From Aureicoccus marinus (lineage in GTDB: Bacteria; Bacteroidota; Bacteroidia; Flavobacteriales; Flavobacteriaceae), in contig NZ_MQVX01000001.1 in NCBI RefSeq assembly GCF_002954325.1, positions 2,983,490-3,047,489 on the forward strand: DNA of 64,000 nucleotides, given 5' to 3'. The notes below the pieces were generated by a model. That model ran no database searches and was not told where the DNA came from. It was given only the letters and a program-made list of their open reading frames with translations. Shown in pieces: positions 7,481-17,900 of this stretch. The first letter of the stretch is position 1. Every line of letters starts with the position of its first letter. The position numbers and the translations under genes were made by a program.

Positions 7481-8358
7481 CGCATAAAGCCGGATTTGTT
7501 AATATCATCGGGAACCCCAATGTGGGGAAGTCCACCTTGATGAATGCTTTGATGGGGGAGCGTCTTTCGATCATCACCTCCAAGGCCCAGACCACCCGTC
7601 ACCGCATACTGGGACTGCTCAACGGAGAGGATTTTCAGATCGTAATTTCTGATACTCCGGGGATCATTAAGCCCGCCTATGCCCTGCAGGAATCCATGAT
7701 GGATTTTGTCAAGACCGCTATGGAAGATGCCGATATCCTGCTCTACATGGTGGAGATTGGTGAAAAGGCCCTGAAGGACGAAAAGCTTTACGCCAAGTTG
7801 CAGAAGACCAAAACTCCCCTTCTGTTGCTTTTAAATAAAATTGACACTTCGGATCAGGAGACCTTGGAGTCGGCGGTCCAGTATTGGCAGGAGCAGCTGC
7901 CTACGGCCGAAATTCATCCGATTTCTGCCCTCGAAAATTTCGGGATTGAAGGCCTGATGTCGCGTCTGATCGAATTGATCCCAGAAGCGCCAGCCTATTT
8001 CCCAAAAGACCAGCTGACCGATAAGCCGGAGCGCTTCTTTGTCAACGAATGTATTCGCGAGAAGATCCTCTTGCACTACAAAAAAGAAATCCCGTATTCT
8101 GTGGAGGTCGAAACCGAGGAATTCAAGGAGGAGGAAAAGATCATTCGCATTCGCTCCCTCATCCTCGTGGAACGCTCCACCCAGAAGGGAATCATCATCG
8201 GTCACCAGGGCAAGGCGCTCAAACGCGTGGGGGTCGAGGCGAGAGCCGATCTTGAGAAATTCTTCGGCAAGCAAATTCACCTGGAACTCTATGTGAAGGT
8301 GAATAAAAACTGGCGATCCGATAGCCAGCAACTCAAGCGTTTCGGTTACCAATCCTAG
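7477..8358 (+). CDS. era: GTPase Era
   Basis: Encodes 293 residues. The GTPase domain shows GNPNVGKST (G1, residues 12-20), DTPG (G3, near 60) and NKID (G4, near 124). The C-terminal KH domain has the [15 protein letters not shown] signature near residue 232. Era binds the 3' end of 16S rRNA and is needed for 30S subunit maturation. Length and domain order are normal. It overlaps the AGCS transporter gene by four bases and is followed 55 bases later by der, so two ribosome-assembly GTPases sit side by side. Confidence 0.97.
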   Translation: MTHKAGFVNIIGNPNVGKSTLMNALMGERLSIITSKAQTTRHRILGLLNGEDFQIVISDTPGIIKPAYALQESMMDFVKTAMEDADILLYMVEIGEKALKDEKLYAKLQKTKTPLLLLLNKIDTSDQETLESAVQYWQEQLPTAEIHPISALENFGIEGLMSRLIELIPEAPAYFPKDQLTDKPERFFVNECIREKILLHYKKEIPYSVEVETEEFKEEEKIIRIRSLILVERSTQKGIIIGHQGKALKRVGVEARADLEKFFGKQIHLELYVKVNKNWRSDSQQLKRFGYQS

Positions 8359-8413
8359 GAGCCCTTCCTTCCTGCAGGAAAGTCACTACCTTTACGCCCA
8401 ATTTCAAAGCGGT

Positions 8414-9715
8414 ATGGGGGCAATTGTAGCCATCGTAGGTCGTCCTAATGTAGGCAAGTCCACTTTTTTTAATCGTCTGATCCAGCGCAGAGAAGCCATT
8501 GTTGATGAGATTAGCGGGGTGACCCGTGACCGTCACTACGGCCGAACCGACTGGAACGGAAAGGAATTCAGTATCATCGATACCGGTGGATACGTGGTCG
8601 GAAGCGAGGATGTCTTTGAAAAAGAGATCGATAAGCAGGTCGAACTGGCCATTGACGAAGCCGATGCCATCCTCTTTTTGGTCGACGTTGAATCAGGCGT
8701 CACCGGAATGGACGAAGAGGTGGCCAAATTGCTCAGACGTATTGATAAGCCCGTGTTTTTGGTGGTTAACAAGGTCGACAACGCCATGCGCGCTGCTGAC
8801 GCCGTCGAGTTCTATGCTTTGGGATTAGGAGAGTACTTCACCATTTCCAGTATCAACGGAAGTGGAACCGGGGATCTTCTGGATGAGGTGGTCAAGGTAC
8901 TGCCTGAAGAAGAGGAGCCCGAAGAAGACCTGCCCCGTTTTGCGGTCGTAGGCCGACCCAATGCCGGAAAATCCTCTTTCATCAATGCCCTGATCGGGGA
9001 GGAGCGCTATATCGTGACCGATATTGCAGGAACCACCCGCGACAGTATTGACACCCGATACAACCGTTTTGGTTTTGATTTTAACCTGGTCGATACGGCT
9101 GGAATTCGCCGAAAAGCCAAGGTCAAGGAAGACCTGGAATTCTATTCCGTTATGCGATCCGTTCGGGCGATTGAACACAGCGATGTGTGCATCCTGCTCT
9201 TTGATGCCACCCGCGGATTCGACGGACAAGTCCAGAACATCTTCTGGTTGGCGCATCGCAACAACAAGGGGATTGTGGTACTGGTCAACAAATGGGATTT
9301 GGTCGAAAAAGAAACCCAGAGTGTCAAGCAATACACCGACAAGATTCGCAAGGCCATGGAGCCCTTTACGGACGTGCCGATCATCTTTATTTCGGTAAAA
9401 GAAAAGCAGCGGATCTACAAGGCCATTGAAACCGCTGTGGAGGTGTACAAGAACCGTTCTAAGCGCATTCCGACCCGCAAGCTCAATGACATCATGCTCC
9501 CCATCATCGATGCCAAGCCGCCACCGGCCTACAAAGGGAAGTTTGTCAAGATCAAGTTTTGCACCCAGTTGCCAACGCCTTATCCGCAGTTTGCGTTCTT
9601 CTGTAACCTGCCTCAATACGTGCGTGATCCCTACAAGCGCTTCCTCGAGAATAAGTTGCGGGAGCAGTTTGATTTTACGGGGGTTCCCATGACCGTTTTT
9701 TTAAGAAAGAAATAA
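8414..9715 (+). CDS. der: Ribosome-associated GTPase Der (EngA)
   Basis: Encodes 433 residues with two tandem GTPase domains, the defining property of Der: GRPNVGKST (from residue 9) with DTGG and NKVD, then GRPNAGKSS (near 180) with DTAG and NKWD. The last 80 residues form the KH-like domain. Der acts in 50S ribosomal subunit assembly. A near-consensus -7 element TACCTTTA lies at 8387-8394, so der may have its own promoter besides read-through from era. Nothing is missing from the sequence. Confidence 0.97.
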   Translation: MGAIVAIVGRPNVGKSTFFNRLIQRREAIVDEISGVTRDRHYGRTDWNGKEFSIIDTGGYVVGSEDVFEKEIDKQVELAIDEADAILFLVDVESGVTGMDEEVAKLLRRIDKPVFLVVNKVDNAMRAADAVEFYALGLGEYFTISSINGSGTGDLLDEVVKVLPEEEEPEEDLPRFAVVGRPNAGKSSFINALIGEERYIVTDIAGTTRDSIDTRYNRFGFDFNLVDTAGIRRKAKVKEDLEFYSVMRSVRAIEHSDVCILLFDATRGFDGQVQNIFWLAHRNNKGIVVLVNKWDLVEKETQSVKQYTDKIRKAMEPFTDVPIIFISVKEKQRIYKAIETAVEVYKNRSKRIPTRKLNDIMLPIIDAKPPPAYKGKFVKIKFCTQLPTPYPQFAFFCNLPQYVRDPYKRFLENKLREQFDFTGVPMTVFLRKK

Positions 9716-9762
9716 CGTTTCAAATCCCTCTTCAGGGGCCTATTTTAGCGACTTTAGCGGGC

Positions 9763-12522
9763 ATGAGAAAAACGCTCCTCGCCCTGTTGTTGGTCCTGCC
9801 TTTGGGTCTTTTGGCTCAGTCCTTCGAAGTCACCGGAAAAGTACTTACCGCTGAGGGTAAAAAGCCCCTCGATGCCGCCACGGTTTACATCGAATCTCTC
9901 AAAGACAGCAGCCTGGTTACCTACGCGATCACCAATGCTTCCGGGGAGTTTATTTTGGAAGGAGAAACCCGCCTGAAGAAGTTTCGCTTGCTGGTCTCTT
10001 ACACCGGTTACAAGGGGCAGCAACGCCTTCTCGACTTTAAGCGCAGCCAGCGAGTTCCCGATATTTTCTTGGAAGAACAAGCCGTGTCTCTTCGCGAGGT
10101 CAGTGTGACCGGAGATCGGGTGCCCATCCGCATCAAGCAGGACACCTTGGAATTCAATGCAGATTCCTTTAAAACCCGACCTGATGCTACCGTGGAAGAT
10201 GTGCTCAAACAGTTACCTGGTGTAGAAATAGACAGTGAAGGCACCATAACCGTCAATGGAAAAGAGGTGAATCAGGTTCTGGTCAATGGACAGGTCTTTT
10301 TTAGCACCGATCCCAAAGTGGCGACCAAAAGTCTGCCCAAAGAAATCATCAGCAAGATCCAAATTACCAATACCAAAACCCGAGAGCAGGAATTCTCTGG
10401 GGATGAAGGGGATGGCGAAACCAAGACCATCAACCTCACCATCAAAGAAGACAAGAACAAGGGGTATTTGGGTCGATTATCCGGGGGGTATGGAACAGAC
10501 GAGCGCTACCAAAGCAATGGCTTGTTGAACTACTTCAATGACAAGACCCGGGTCAGTGTGCTGGGATCGAGCAACAACATCAACAATTCGGGCTTTTCCT
10601 TTGACGAAGTCTTTGATTTGGTCGGTGGCTTCGGCGGTGGAAACCTCAATGTAGGTAACGGAGGAACCGTAGTGTTTGGCTTTGGTCAGGGGATTACAAC
10701 TTCATCCACCCTGGGTGGAAGCTTTGCCGATGAGAAAAAGGACCAGTACGAGATCTCTTCGAACTACTTCTGGAGCAATAGTGAGAATATTAATGAAGAA
10801 AGAACTTCTCGCGAGAATATTTTGCCAGATCGCCGCTTCTTTACGGATTCCGAGAGCGATTTTGAGGGCTCAACCGAATCCCACCGCGCATCCGCTGAGT
10901 TGGAATTCGAATTGGCTGATGGCTTTGAAATTAGCTTGGAGCCCACTCTGGTACTCAGTTCTTCAGAGTCTTTGTCGGCCAGCAATACCACTTCTTCAGA
11001 CGAATTAGGAGAGCTGATCAACCGCAATACAACCAATACCCGGTCAACGGCGCTGCAGCGTCGTTTTGACAACGAGATTGAACTGCTCAAGCGAACCGAT
11101 ACCCTGGGGAGCTATTTAAGACTATCCTTTAATGGAGGTTTTAACGAGAGTGGGGCAGAGGACTTTCAGGAATCCCTTCAAGAGACTTTTGGAGATGATC
11201 CATTGGAGGAACGTTTTGATCAGCTTCGTGATCAAGACAACCTCACCACCAATTTGGGCTGGGAATTCCGATACCGACGAGCCTTGTCGAAAGGGGTATT
11301 TGTGGACGCGGGCTATGAGTTCGGAAACAACACCCAGGACAACCGCTTATCCGTTTTTGAGCGCGACGAGTTAACCGATGAGTTCACTGCTTTTAATGAG
11401 CGATTGAGTACGGATTTTGAGTTCAGTAACCGCTTTCATCAACCCAATATTTCGTTTCGCAAAAGAGGAGAAAAATTGCGCTTTAATGCGACGGTTAATT
11501 ACCGCATGACGGATCTCGAGAACCAGGATGCTTTGCAGGGAGCTTCCTTTACCAAGAGCTATAAAAACTTCCTGTTCAATGCCCGGGCCAGTTACCGCTT
11601 TAGCCGAAATGCGCGCATGAGTTTCAATTACAATTCAGGATTCCAGGCGCCCAGTGCCAACCAACTTCAGCCGATTGAAAACCTGAGTAACCCGCTCAAT
11701 ATCGTCGTGGGTAATCCGGACCTGAACCCGGTGATTACACACCGAGTGAGTTTTAATGTGAGCAATTACAATTGGCGGGAACAGACGGGGTTCTTTCTTT
11801 ACTCCGGGGTGACCGCGCAGAACGATCAAATCACTTCGGTGACCTTGACGGACGAAAATCTTTTGAGAACCACCACCTTTACGAACATTGATGGTAATTC
11901 AACTGCATATCTCGGGGGGCGTTACTCCAAACAGATCAAGAAAGACAGCACCTTCACCCTTGGGTTTGCTCTTTCTCCTCGCCTAAACCGTGTTCGACGA
12001 GTCGGATTTACCAATGGGGAACGACTGATCAGCAGTAATTTGAATTTCCGGCATACGGCCTCCTTGAATTTTAATTTCAAAGAAAAGCTCACCATTGAGC
12101 CCGAATACACCTTCATTACCAACCGTACCCGTTTTAACCTGGAAGGTTTTGACGACATCGATTTTGATGTGCACCAGGTGATCCTAAAAACCACCACCTA
12201 CTGGCCGAAGAATGTGATATGGGGGAATGACATCAATTACCAGTACAACGGCAATGTAGGGGAAGGCTTCGATCCCGATGCGATCTTCTGGAATATGAGT
12301 CTGGGCTACCAGTTTATGCAGAAAAAAATGACGGCCAAGGTGCTGGCGTACGATCTTTTGAATCAGAACATCAATACCCGCCGCACCAGTGGGGCTGACT
12401 TTATTCAGGATTTCCAGGGAACCGTCCTTCGCCGTTACTTCATGTTCAGCTTTAGCTACAAATTCGATCAGTTTGGTGGAAAGGCGCCTAACGGGGGAGG
12501 AAGACGATGGTTCAGGGCTTAA
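9763..12522 (+). CDS. TonB-dependent-receptor-like outer membrane protein (OMP_b-brl family)
   Basis: Encodes 919 residues with a signal peptide ending near LLAQ. Residues about 22-105 form a carboxypeptidase-regulatory-like (CarboxypepD_reg) beta-sandwich. Then come a plug-like segment (TVEDVLKQLPGVEID... VNGKEVNQVLVNGQ, near 145-185) and a long beta-barrel with alternating aromatic strands, ending in a Gly/Arg-rich tail. This architecture is that of the OMP_b-brl/TonB receptor-like proteins common in Bacteroidetes; cargo is unknown. A glycine-rich segment GGFGGGNLNVGNGG occurs near residue 288. The stop codon overlaps that of the convergent pbpC gene in a shared TTAA. Confidence 0.85.
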   Translation: MRKTLLALLLVLPLGLLAQSFEVTGKVLTAEGKKPLDAATVYIESLKDSSLVTYAITNASGEFILEGETRLKKFRLLVSYTGYKGQQRLLDFKRSQRVPDIFLEEQAVSLREVSVTGDRVPIRIKQDTLEFNADSFKTRPDATVEDVLKQLPGVEIDSEGTITVNGKEVNQVLVNGQVFFSTDPKVATKSLPKEIISKIQITNTKTREQEFSGDEGDGETKTINLTIKEDKNKGYLGRLSGGYGTDERYQSNGLLNYFNDKTRVSVLGSSNNINNSGFSFDEVFDLVGGFGGGNLNVGNGGTVVFGFGQGITTSSTLGGSFADEKKDQYEISSNYFWSNSENINEERTSRENILPDRRFFTDSESDFEGSTESHRASAELEFELADGFEISLEPTLVLSSSESLSASNTTSSDELGELINRNTTNTRSTALQRRFDNEIELLKRTDTLGSYLRLSFNGGFNESGAEDFQESLQETFGDDPLEERFDQLRDQDNLTTNLGWEFRYRRALSKGVFVDAGYEFGNNTQDNRLSVFERDELTDEFTAFNERLSTDFEFSNRFHQPNISFRKRGEKLRFNATVNYRMTDLENQDALQGASFTKSYKNFLFNARASYRFSRNARMSFNYNSGFQAPSANQLQPIENLSNPLNIVVGNPDLNPVITHRVSFNVSNYNWREQTGFFLYSGVTAQNDQITSVTLTDENLLRTTTFTNIDGNSTAYLGGRYSKQIKKDSTFTLGFALSPRLNRVRRVGFTNGERLISSNLNFRHTASLNFNFKEKLTIEPEYTFITNRTRFNLEGFDDIDFDVHQVILKTTTYWPKNVIWGNDINYQYNGNVGEGFDPDAIFWNMSLGYQFMQKKMTAKVLAYDLLNQNINTRRTSGADFIQDFQGTVLRRYFMFSFSYKFDQFGGKAPNGGGRRWFRA

Positions 12523-14936
12523 GGGTGCTGAACCCGGGCTTTTTTGACCGTGATCTTCTGTTCCAGTCGTCGCCCGTCCTGATCGACAACGGTGAGTAGA
12601 TACTCTCCGGGCTCTGGAGACACTGCGATTTCATGGATATTACTCGTTGAAGACAAGTACCGGTTGTCCAGGTACCAGTGGACCTCGGATTCGGCATTTC
12701 GGTGGGCCAGGGTAAACACCACTTCCCCTACTTCCTGATCAAAATCCAGGGGCAAGAGGATTTCTTCTTTCGGATAGGGATAGATGAATTCCATGGCTGC
12801 TTTTTGCCCACTTTCACAGGCCGCTAAAAAGGGCGGTGTGGCTCTGTATTCCGGATGAAATTTTCGGTAGTAGTATTCCATCAAAGGGGGCAAGCTGAAC
12901 CAATTCGTTGGACGCAAGTCGGCCAGCGGATAGCAATCCGAATTGGCCTGGTAGCGACCACTCTGATCGAGCATCAGGGGTTTGTGGTATCGGCATTCCG
13001 GACTGTTCAATCCCTTTGGGGTAATCCATTGGCTTTCGGTATGATCGCAATGAGGACCGGCCAAATAGCCACTTTCGGTACAGATTTCGGCTCGGGCCAA
13101 ATCATCCAACGGAGGGGCGAACCAGGGGCTCCGAGGCAACAATTCCAGAATATCAAACAGCAGGGGTGCAGCGGCCTTAATACCGGTCAATCCGGGACGG
13201 CCTTCTCCGTCGGCATTGCCCGCCCAAACCCCGATAGCGTAACGCGAGCTCACCCCAATGGCCCAGGCATCCTTAAAGCCGTAACTGGTTCCGGTCTTCC
13301 AGGCCAGTCGTTGAGAATCATCAAAGAACTGCCAGTTTTCGTCTCCGTCGGGACGGTTCACCTTTTGCATGGATTCGAGTGCCAGGTAAATGCCTCCCGC
13401 TGACCAGCCTTCCGGCCTTAGACTTTCGGCCTCCCACTGCGGTTCTTTTCCGAGTTCGTAAATCACCTGCCCAAACTCGTTGGGGCGGTAGGTGCTGGAA
13501 TTCGTACTGAAGTAATTGACCCGGGAAGCCATGGCTGCATAGCATTGGGTGAGTTCCCAAAGGGAGCTTTCTGCACCACCGAGTACCAGAGAGAGTCCGT
13601 AATGCCCCGGTCCTTTGTTCAGCGGGATCTGGGCTTCCTGAAGGCGGTTGTAAAATTTTTCGAGTCCGTAAGAACGCATGGTGCGTACGGCCGGTACATT
13701 GAGGGAGCGAGCCAGGGCCAAGCTGGCCGAGACTGCACCTCGGTACTGCTTGTCAAAATTTTGTGGGTTGTAGCCGTTGATCAGGGTAGGGATATCGGCA
13801 ATCAGGGTGTTGGGCAACAGTTCTCCTTCATTCATCGCGGAGGCGAAGAGCAGGGGCTTTAAGAGGCTTCCGGTACTGCGTTCCCTTCGTACGATATCGA
13901 CGGCTTCGCTGTGGTCTTTTCCGGAAGGGGTATTCCCCACATAGGCGAGCACCTCTCGGGTTTCGATATCCATGACCAAGGCGGCCATATTGTGGATTTC
14001 GTTTTGTCGCAGCTGCCCGTGGTGCATTTTGACCAACTCCACCACCCGCTGCTGCAGGTCGGCTTGCAAAGTGCTTCTAAAGGGTTGTCCGGAATACTGC
14101 CCACGAATCCATTCGGTAAAGTGGGGTGCCCATTGGGGTAGCGCCAGGGGTTTTTGGGGAAGGGGCTCTTCCAGGGCCAGTTGCAGGCCCAGGCTGTCGA
14201 GTACACCCTTCTCGCCCAGCTTAGTTAAGAGTCGGTTCCGTTTGGCTTTGAGGAGTTCCGCATTCCGTCCCGGAAAGATCAGAGACGGGGCATTGGGCAG
14301 TACGGCCAAAGTGGCCGATTGTCCCCAGCTGAGCTGTTCCGGCGCCATACCAAAATAGCGCCAGGAGGCAGTTTCGAGCCCTACCACATTCCCGCCATAG
14401 GGGGTGTGGGAAGCGTACATCTCCAGGATTTCTTTCTTGCTGTAGCGCATCTCGACCCGGGTAGCCAGCCAGAGCTCTATCAGTTTTTCTTTGTAGGTGC
14501 GGGCCTTGTTCTTTCGGCTCAGGCGAACCAGCTGTTGGGTAATGGTACTCCCGCCTCTGCGGCTTTCTTGGGTGAGGTTGTGCCAGAGGGCCTTGCCGAT
14601 TGAGAAGGGATTGAAACCATCGTGTCTATAAAAGTGTTCGTCTTCAAAAAGAATAACACAGGTTTTGTAGCGGGAGGGCAGGCTGTCCAGGGCCGGAAAT
14701 CTCCACTGCCCATCGTCCGCGATTCGGGCTCCCAGAAGGGTGCCTTCCCTGCTTTTGACCACGGTGGCGTAGGGGTCATTAAAGAGGGTAGCCGGCAAAG
14801 AAAACCACCAAAAACCGAAGAGGAGCAGGTAAATACTGCCACTGATGATAAAAGCAATGCGGTGCCTTCTCCAAAAAGAACGCCCCCGCGCCTGAAGACG
14901 CTTAATTTTCGCCTTTACTGTACGATTTTCACCCAT
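12519..14936 (-). CDS. pbpC: Penicillin-binding protein 1C
   Basis: Encodes 805 residues, the usual PBP1C size. One membrane anchor (about 28-48) is followed by a GT51 transglycosylase domain with FEDEHFYRHDGF (catalytic Glu 98) and RRGGSTITQQL. The transpeptidase domain has the three expected motifs: SLLK (Ser 357 and Lys 360), SLN (411-413) and KTGTS (547-551). The C-terminal 110 residues match the BiPBP_C domain. It polymerises and may cross-link peptidoglycan in the periplasm. Its start overlaps the 3' end of the alpha-2-macroglobulin gene by 22 bases; this pairing is conserved in many bacteria (yfhM-pbpC in E. coli) and suggests wall repair coupled to protease trapping. Confidence 0.95.
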   Translation of the reverse strand: MGENRTVKAKIKRLQARGRSFWRRHRIAFIISGSIYLLLFGFWWFSLPATLFNDPYATVVKSREGTLLGARIADDGQWRFPALDSLPSRYKTCVILFEDEHFYRHDGFNPFSIGKALWHNLTQESRRGGSTITQQLVRLSRKNKARTYKEKLIELWLATRVEMRYSKKEILEMYASHTPYGGNVVGLETASWRYFGMAPEQLSWGQSATLAVLPNAPSLIFPGRNAELLKAKRNRLLTKLGEKGVLDSLGLQLALEEPLPQKPLALPQWAPHFTEWIRGQYSGQPFRSTLQADLQQRVVELVKMHHGQLRQNEIHNMAALVMDIETREVLAYVGNTPSGKDHSEAVDIVRRERSTGSLLKPLLFASAMNEGELLPNTLIADIPTLINGYNPQNFDKQYRGAVSASLALARSLNVPAVRTMRSYGLEKFYNRLQEAQIPLNKGPGHYGLSLVLGGAESSLWELTQCYAAMASRVNYFSTNSSTYRPNEFGQVIYELGKEPQWEAESLRPEGWSAGGIYLALESMQKVNRPDGDENWQFFDDSQRLAWKTGTSYGFKDAWAIGVSSRYAIGVWAGNADGEGRPGLTGIKAAAPLLFDILELLPRSPWFAPPLDDLARAEICTESGYLAGPHCDHTESQWITPKGLNSPECRYHKPLMLDQSGRYQANSDCYPLADLRPTNWFSLPPLMEYYYRKFHPEYRATPPFLAACESGQKAAMEFIYPYPKEEILLPLDFDQEVGEVVFTLAHRNAESEVHWYLDNRYLSSTSNIHEIAVSPEPGEYLLTVVDQDGRRLEQKITVKKARVQHP

Positions 14937-17900
14937 TGACCTTTGTTCCGCGCGAGATAGTCATCATTATACATGGCTTCGGCCTGCGCTCCAGGGAGGT
15001 AGTACTCACCCAAATAGGAGGCGTTCAGCTGTATGCGGAAAGTCTTGCTTTTGCGTCGTCCCAGATTGAAGTAGTAACGAATACGGTCGTCCCGGATATC
15101 GGTATAATTTGCCGATTGCGTACCCTGTTGACCAAGGCCCGTAAAACTGGTGTTTACCACTTCCCAACCACTGGGGAAAATTTGCGTTAGCGCCAATTGA
15201 TTGACGTAATCGTTGGACAGATTAGTCACCTGAATTTGAGCGGTGATTTCACTTCCCTGTCGCAATTCTTTGACGTCAATTTCATTTCCGCTACCGTCAA
15301 AATAGCGAACACGCACGCGTAAATTGCGTTCGCTGCTGATTTCTCGACCAAGTGCCAATTTTCCAGACTGAGTGAGGGTTGCATACACCACATTGTCTTG
15401 CTGATTGGTCAATTTAAAGTCGACGGCATCGGCTTGCGCAAACAGCGGTCTGCTGGCCAGGGCTTGCGGTGTTTTGATGTCTTCGCTCTTGCCTCTTTGG
15501 GTCAATTGAACCGCGATGGATTTTCCACCATTCTTCTCGACCATCTTGGTCAAGGCCAAAAGGGCATAGGCTGTTTCTTGTGTGCTGTACCATCCTTGAC
15601 TGGCCAGTGATCGGGCCAGGGCTAAGGATACTTCACGCTGACGATCGTCTTCCAGAATGACAAGCGTCTCCAAAGCCATTGCTCGGTTGCGGAAGGCAGA
15701 ACCGTAGGTGTAATAATCATATCGACTAGGCACAAAGTCCAGGTTAGCCGAATCCATCAGGGTCTGGGCAGCTCCTTTTTTACCAATAAGGGCATAAGCC
15801 GCAGCCAAACGCCATTTGGCGTTGTTCGAAAGCTTGGGCAACTCACGCAGTCGGTTCATGGCCGAAAGGTCTGCCTGACCTGCCAGAGCCAAGGTATACA
15901 GTCGATAGGCCTGCGCCAGGGTAGTCCCCCGGTTGTCACTAGCCGACCAGGAACGCGCCGCCTTCTTTTGGTAAGCGAGCCAGTTCGAGTAAAAAGAAAG
16001 TGGTAAAGAGTACCCCTTGCTTTTGGCTTCTAGCATGAAGTGACCGGCATACGATGTTCCCCAGTCATCTGCCGTGGAGCCTCCAGGCCAGTAACTCAGC
16101 CCACCGGTTGGCGCCTGATAAGAGCCTAAGCGCTTGATGGCTTTTTTGACATTGGTTTCAGTATCGCGCTTGCGATCGTAATTCAGGTCCATAATATCCG
16201 CCAGGAAGAGCTGAGGGAAGGCCGCCGAGGTCGTTTGTTCAACGCAGCCGTGCGGATAGCGGATGAGGTAATCCAATCGCCCGTTAAGATCCATGGCCGG
16301 CAGGGTAGAAAGCTCAATGGAGGCACTTCTTGTACCCGGAGTCCCGAAAGGTTCAAAGTTGAGGTCACGACTCTCGTTGGCCGCAAGACGGTAGGTCTTT
16401 TGGGTGCGGACAACCGGATTCGGATTGAAGATACCGACCTCGGTTTGATCTGTTGCTTTTTCACCCGCGCCGGAGACCTCTACATCGATCACAGTGCGGT
16501 CGGTATTCGGCAGCACCTCAAAATCAAAGTTGACGATTTGGTCTCCTATTTGGGTGAACTGAATACTTTTCGTAGTCGCTCCAAGAGGCTTTAGGCCTTG
16601 GCCACCTTTTACCTTTACTTGTACGGTTTTGACTTTTTTGTCCAAGGCAAAGACGGTCACCGGAACAGTGACTTTTTCACCAGGCGAAAGTTTACGCGGC
16701 ACCGAACTCAGTACCATGAGCGGCTTGCGCACCGGGGTCGTTTCTTCGGCCTTACCATAGGCCTTTTTGTCGTTTCCGGCAATCACCATGGTGCGAACAG
16801 ACCCGATGTAGTTCGGCATCTTCAGGCTGTGGGTAGCCGTTTTACCCGCCTTGAGCTCAAAGGGGCCAATAAACTTGACCATAGGCTTAAAGCGCTGTGC
16901 TTTGCGGTTCTTTCCTCCGTCGGCAGAGCCTCCTCCACCCACGGCGTAGATATTATCGACACTCAGGGAATAAGCCCCCATCACATCATCGAAGATGTCG
17001 AAGGTCTTTACTCCCAAGGCTTGGCGGGCGTAAAAGGCCTTGTGGATATCGGGGGTGGCAAAACGCGTGAGGTCCAGAAGTCCTTCGTCGACCACGGCCA
17101 GGGTATAGGTCATGGACTTGTTGTTCGCTTCTGACACCTTCACGTCAAAGTTCGTCTCGGGCTTAATTTCTTTGGCGAGTTGCAGCTGGGGTTCCAGTTG
17201 AGTTGCTGGATCATCTACCAGCACCGGGATTACTCCGTATAAGCGCAGGGGCAGGTCGTTCTTGCGTTCTGTATGTGGCTGCAGTAAAGACACGGTGAAG
17301 TAGACATTGGGTGCCATATCCGCCTGAATAGGAATGTCGGCAACCGTTTCTTTGGTGGTGGTATTCACCCACAGGGTTTGCAGCACTTCGGTTCCGTTTT
17401 CGATACTGATGAGGGCTCGACTGCCTTGATCAGAAGGGAAGGTAATTCGGGCGGTTTCACCGGTGGTGTAGCGATCCTTATCAGCCGAAAAAATCAGCAT
17501 TTTAGCGCTCTCGGCGTCTTGACTACCGGCTCTCTTCCACCAATCACGGTAGAAGTAGGCGATTCGACCGGTGGCGTGCCCGGAGGACTTGTCCAGGATT
17601 CGAATCAAAAAGCGGCCGCTTTCGTCTTCCGGAATATTGAGATCAAATTGGGCCTTTCCTTGGGCGTCTGTGGTGATCTCTTCTGTTTTGAACGGGCGGT
17701 GATAGGTCGAATTCTCGTAGCGCGAAAGGTTGTCGTATCCGCGGTTCCACCACCAGCGCCATTCGATTTTGTAGACCTGTACAGTGAGTTTTCGGTTGCC
17801 ACTTTTCTTGCCTTGGGCGTCTACAGAGAGGAGTTCAAAGGCGTTGTTTTGATCGGTAAAAAAGGAGCCGTAGCGCTGGGCTTCAGGAGACTTTAAACCG

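Noticed and set aside
8039..9692. Several long frames in other phases inside era and der
   Set aside because: They are shadows of the two highly conserved GTPase genes and have biased, non-protein-like composition.
12519..12522. Overlapping convergent stops as a regulatory device
   Set aside because: A shared TTAA simply provides TAA on both strands; similar tight convergent ends occur at 28964-28971 and 46793-46796 and seem to reflect compact packing.
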